A DNA stretch of 64,000 nucleotides. Origin: DALYJJ01 sp033763935 (GTDB lineage: Bacteria > Acidobacteriota > Terriglobia > Bryobacterales > Bryobacteraceae). This document shows positions 63,718-64,000 of this stretch, piece after piece. Each line of letters begins with the position of its first letter. Position 1 is the first letter of the stretch. The translations under genes were made by a program, and so were the position numbers. The notes under the pieces are model-generated. The model worked only from the letters and a program-made list of their open reading frames with translations, was not told the origin of the DNA and searched no databases. The DNA lies in the NCBI GenBank assembly GCA_033763935.1, contig JANRJO010000077.1, forward strand, positions 62,001 through 126,000, in the 5' to 3' direction.

Positions 63718-64000
63718 ACTGCGCCCTCCGGTTCTCCGCCGCCAGCTCCGCCGTCTTCACCACCCGCTTCGCCCGCGTCTCCTCGCGCCGCGCACTGCGG
63801 ATCCAATCCAAAATTCCGCGTTTCACCGACCGCGGAAACGCCTCGAAGTTCTTCGCCGCCCCATTCCGCGCTGCCAGCGCCGCCCGCAGGTCCTCCGGCA
63901 CAATCAGTTGATCCACCTCGTTCAGCGCATCCCAGGACCCGTCCGCCTTCGCCACTTCAATCTTCTTCCGCCCCGCCGCATGCATGAGCCCCGCCGCTTC
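63707..64000 (-). CDS. YdeI/OmpD-associated (OmdA-like) protein, C-terminal part (5' truncated by window)
   Basis: The frame is open to the right edge. EAAGLMHAAGRKKIEVAKADG corresponds to the middle of the YdeI family (AGL...AK..G.W), and VPEDLRAALAARNGAAKNFEAF with SVKRGILDWIRSARREET is the family C-terminus; full members are ~190 residues, so about half is missing. The family is annotated as bacteriocin-protection or OmpD-associated, with unclear function. Confidence 0.8.
   Translation of the reverse strand, partial: EAAGLMHAAGRKKIEVAKADGSWDALNEVDQLIVPEDLRAALAARNGAAKNFEAFPRSVKRGILDWIRSARREETRAKRVVKTAELAAENRRAQFGN

Noticed and set aside
1..64000. Insertion sequences, prophage genes, CRISPR arrays or rRNA
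   Set aside because: No transposase, integrase, phage structural gene, regularly spaced repeat or rRNA-like stretch was seen in reading the window.

Overview
The window is a GC-rich, very compact chromosomal segment, most likely from an Acidobacteriota genome of the Bryobacterales/Solibacter type. Lineage-flavoured signs are a VWFA-related protein of the TIGR03436 type (38118-39179), two secreted enzymes ending in the repeat domain often annotated as TIGR03437 (20921-22795 and 22826-24709), a TIG/collagen-like secreted protein, a DUF4953-type metzincin, a DUF1080 protein and many Tat or Sec signal peptides. Taxonomy is inferred from gene content, not from a marker gene. No tRNA, rRNA, CRISPR array, prophage or insertion sequence was seen. 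No gap between genes exceeds about 105 bases.

Layout. 1-3.3 kb: end of a sulfite-oxidase-like molybdoenzyme, a GT2 glycosyltransferase plus acyltransferase pair (CrtQ/CrtO-like order) and a collagen-like secreted protein. 3.3-6.7 kb: NfnAB-type NADH/ferredoxin/NADP oxidoreductase, a peroxiredoxin-like protein and a lone NuoI. 6.8-9.4 kb: a complete Cpx-like envelope-stress module (Spy/CpxP-like gene divergent from cpxR-cpxA) with a perfect CpxR-box-like element between them. 9.4-14.4 kb: methyltransferase, PPi-type phosphofructokinase, LOR/SDH (ornithine-cyclodeaminase-like) protein, QueF, coiled-coil methyltransferase. 14.4-20.9 kb: surface-glycan genes (two-domain GT2/GT4, alpha-toroid protein) and a thymidylate-kinase-like pair whose second member has lost its P-loop. 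20.9-27.8 kb: secreted phosphoesterase, CotH protein, O/P-type porin, PLD-like protein and DUF4956 membrane protein. 27.8-41.7 kb: TsaB, GH-like protein, metzincin, response regulator, esterase, alkaline phosphatase, MFS transporter, LacD-type aldolase, minimal DNA ligase, VWFA protein, S24 peptidase, NfrB-like glycosyltransferase.

41.7-48.3 kb is a tightly packed minus-strand operon (sulfatase, phosphoesterase, DUF1801, DUF5946, a candidate small selenoprotein, sugar isomerase, M14 peptidase, NTF2-like). The small gene at 45206-45352 is normally invisible: it has a strong Shine-Dalgarno, one TM helix, an in-frame UGA followed by a UxxxxC pattern, and a bacterial-SECIS-like hairpin at the right distance. 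48.3-57.1 kb: secreted hydrolase, polysaccharide-type ABC permease, DUF1080, nucleotidyltransferase, DUF2256, a secreted beta-propeller-like protein and a ROK kinase. 57.1-62.1 kb: a three-gene cassette (small accessory protein, Ig-like protein, 1239-residue LysM/PG-binding/zinc-ribbon/metzincin-like protein) resembling effector cassettes of contractile injection systems. 62.2-64 kb: SUMF1-like and Rieske pair, a small protein and a truncated YdeI/OmpD-family gene.

The strongest leads are the candidate selenoprotein, the Cpx module with its conserved operator, and the putative effector cassette.
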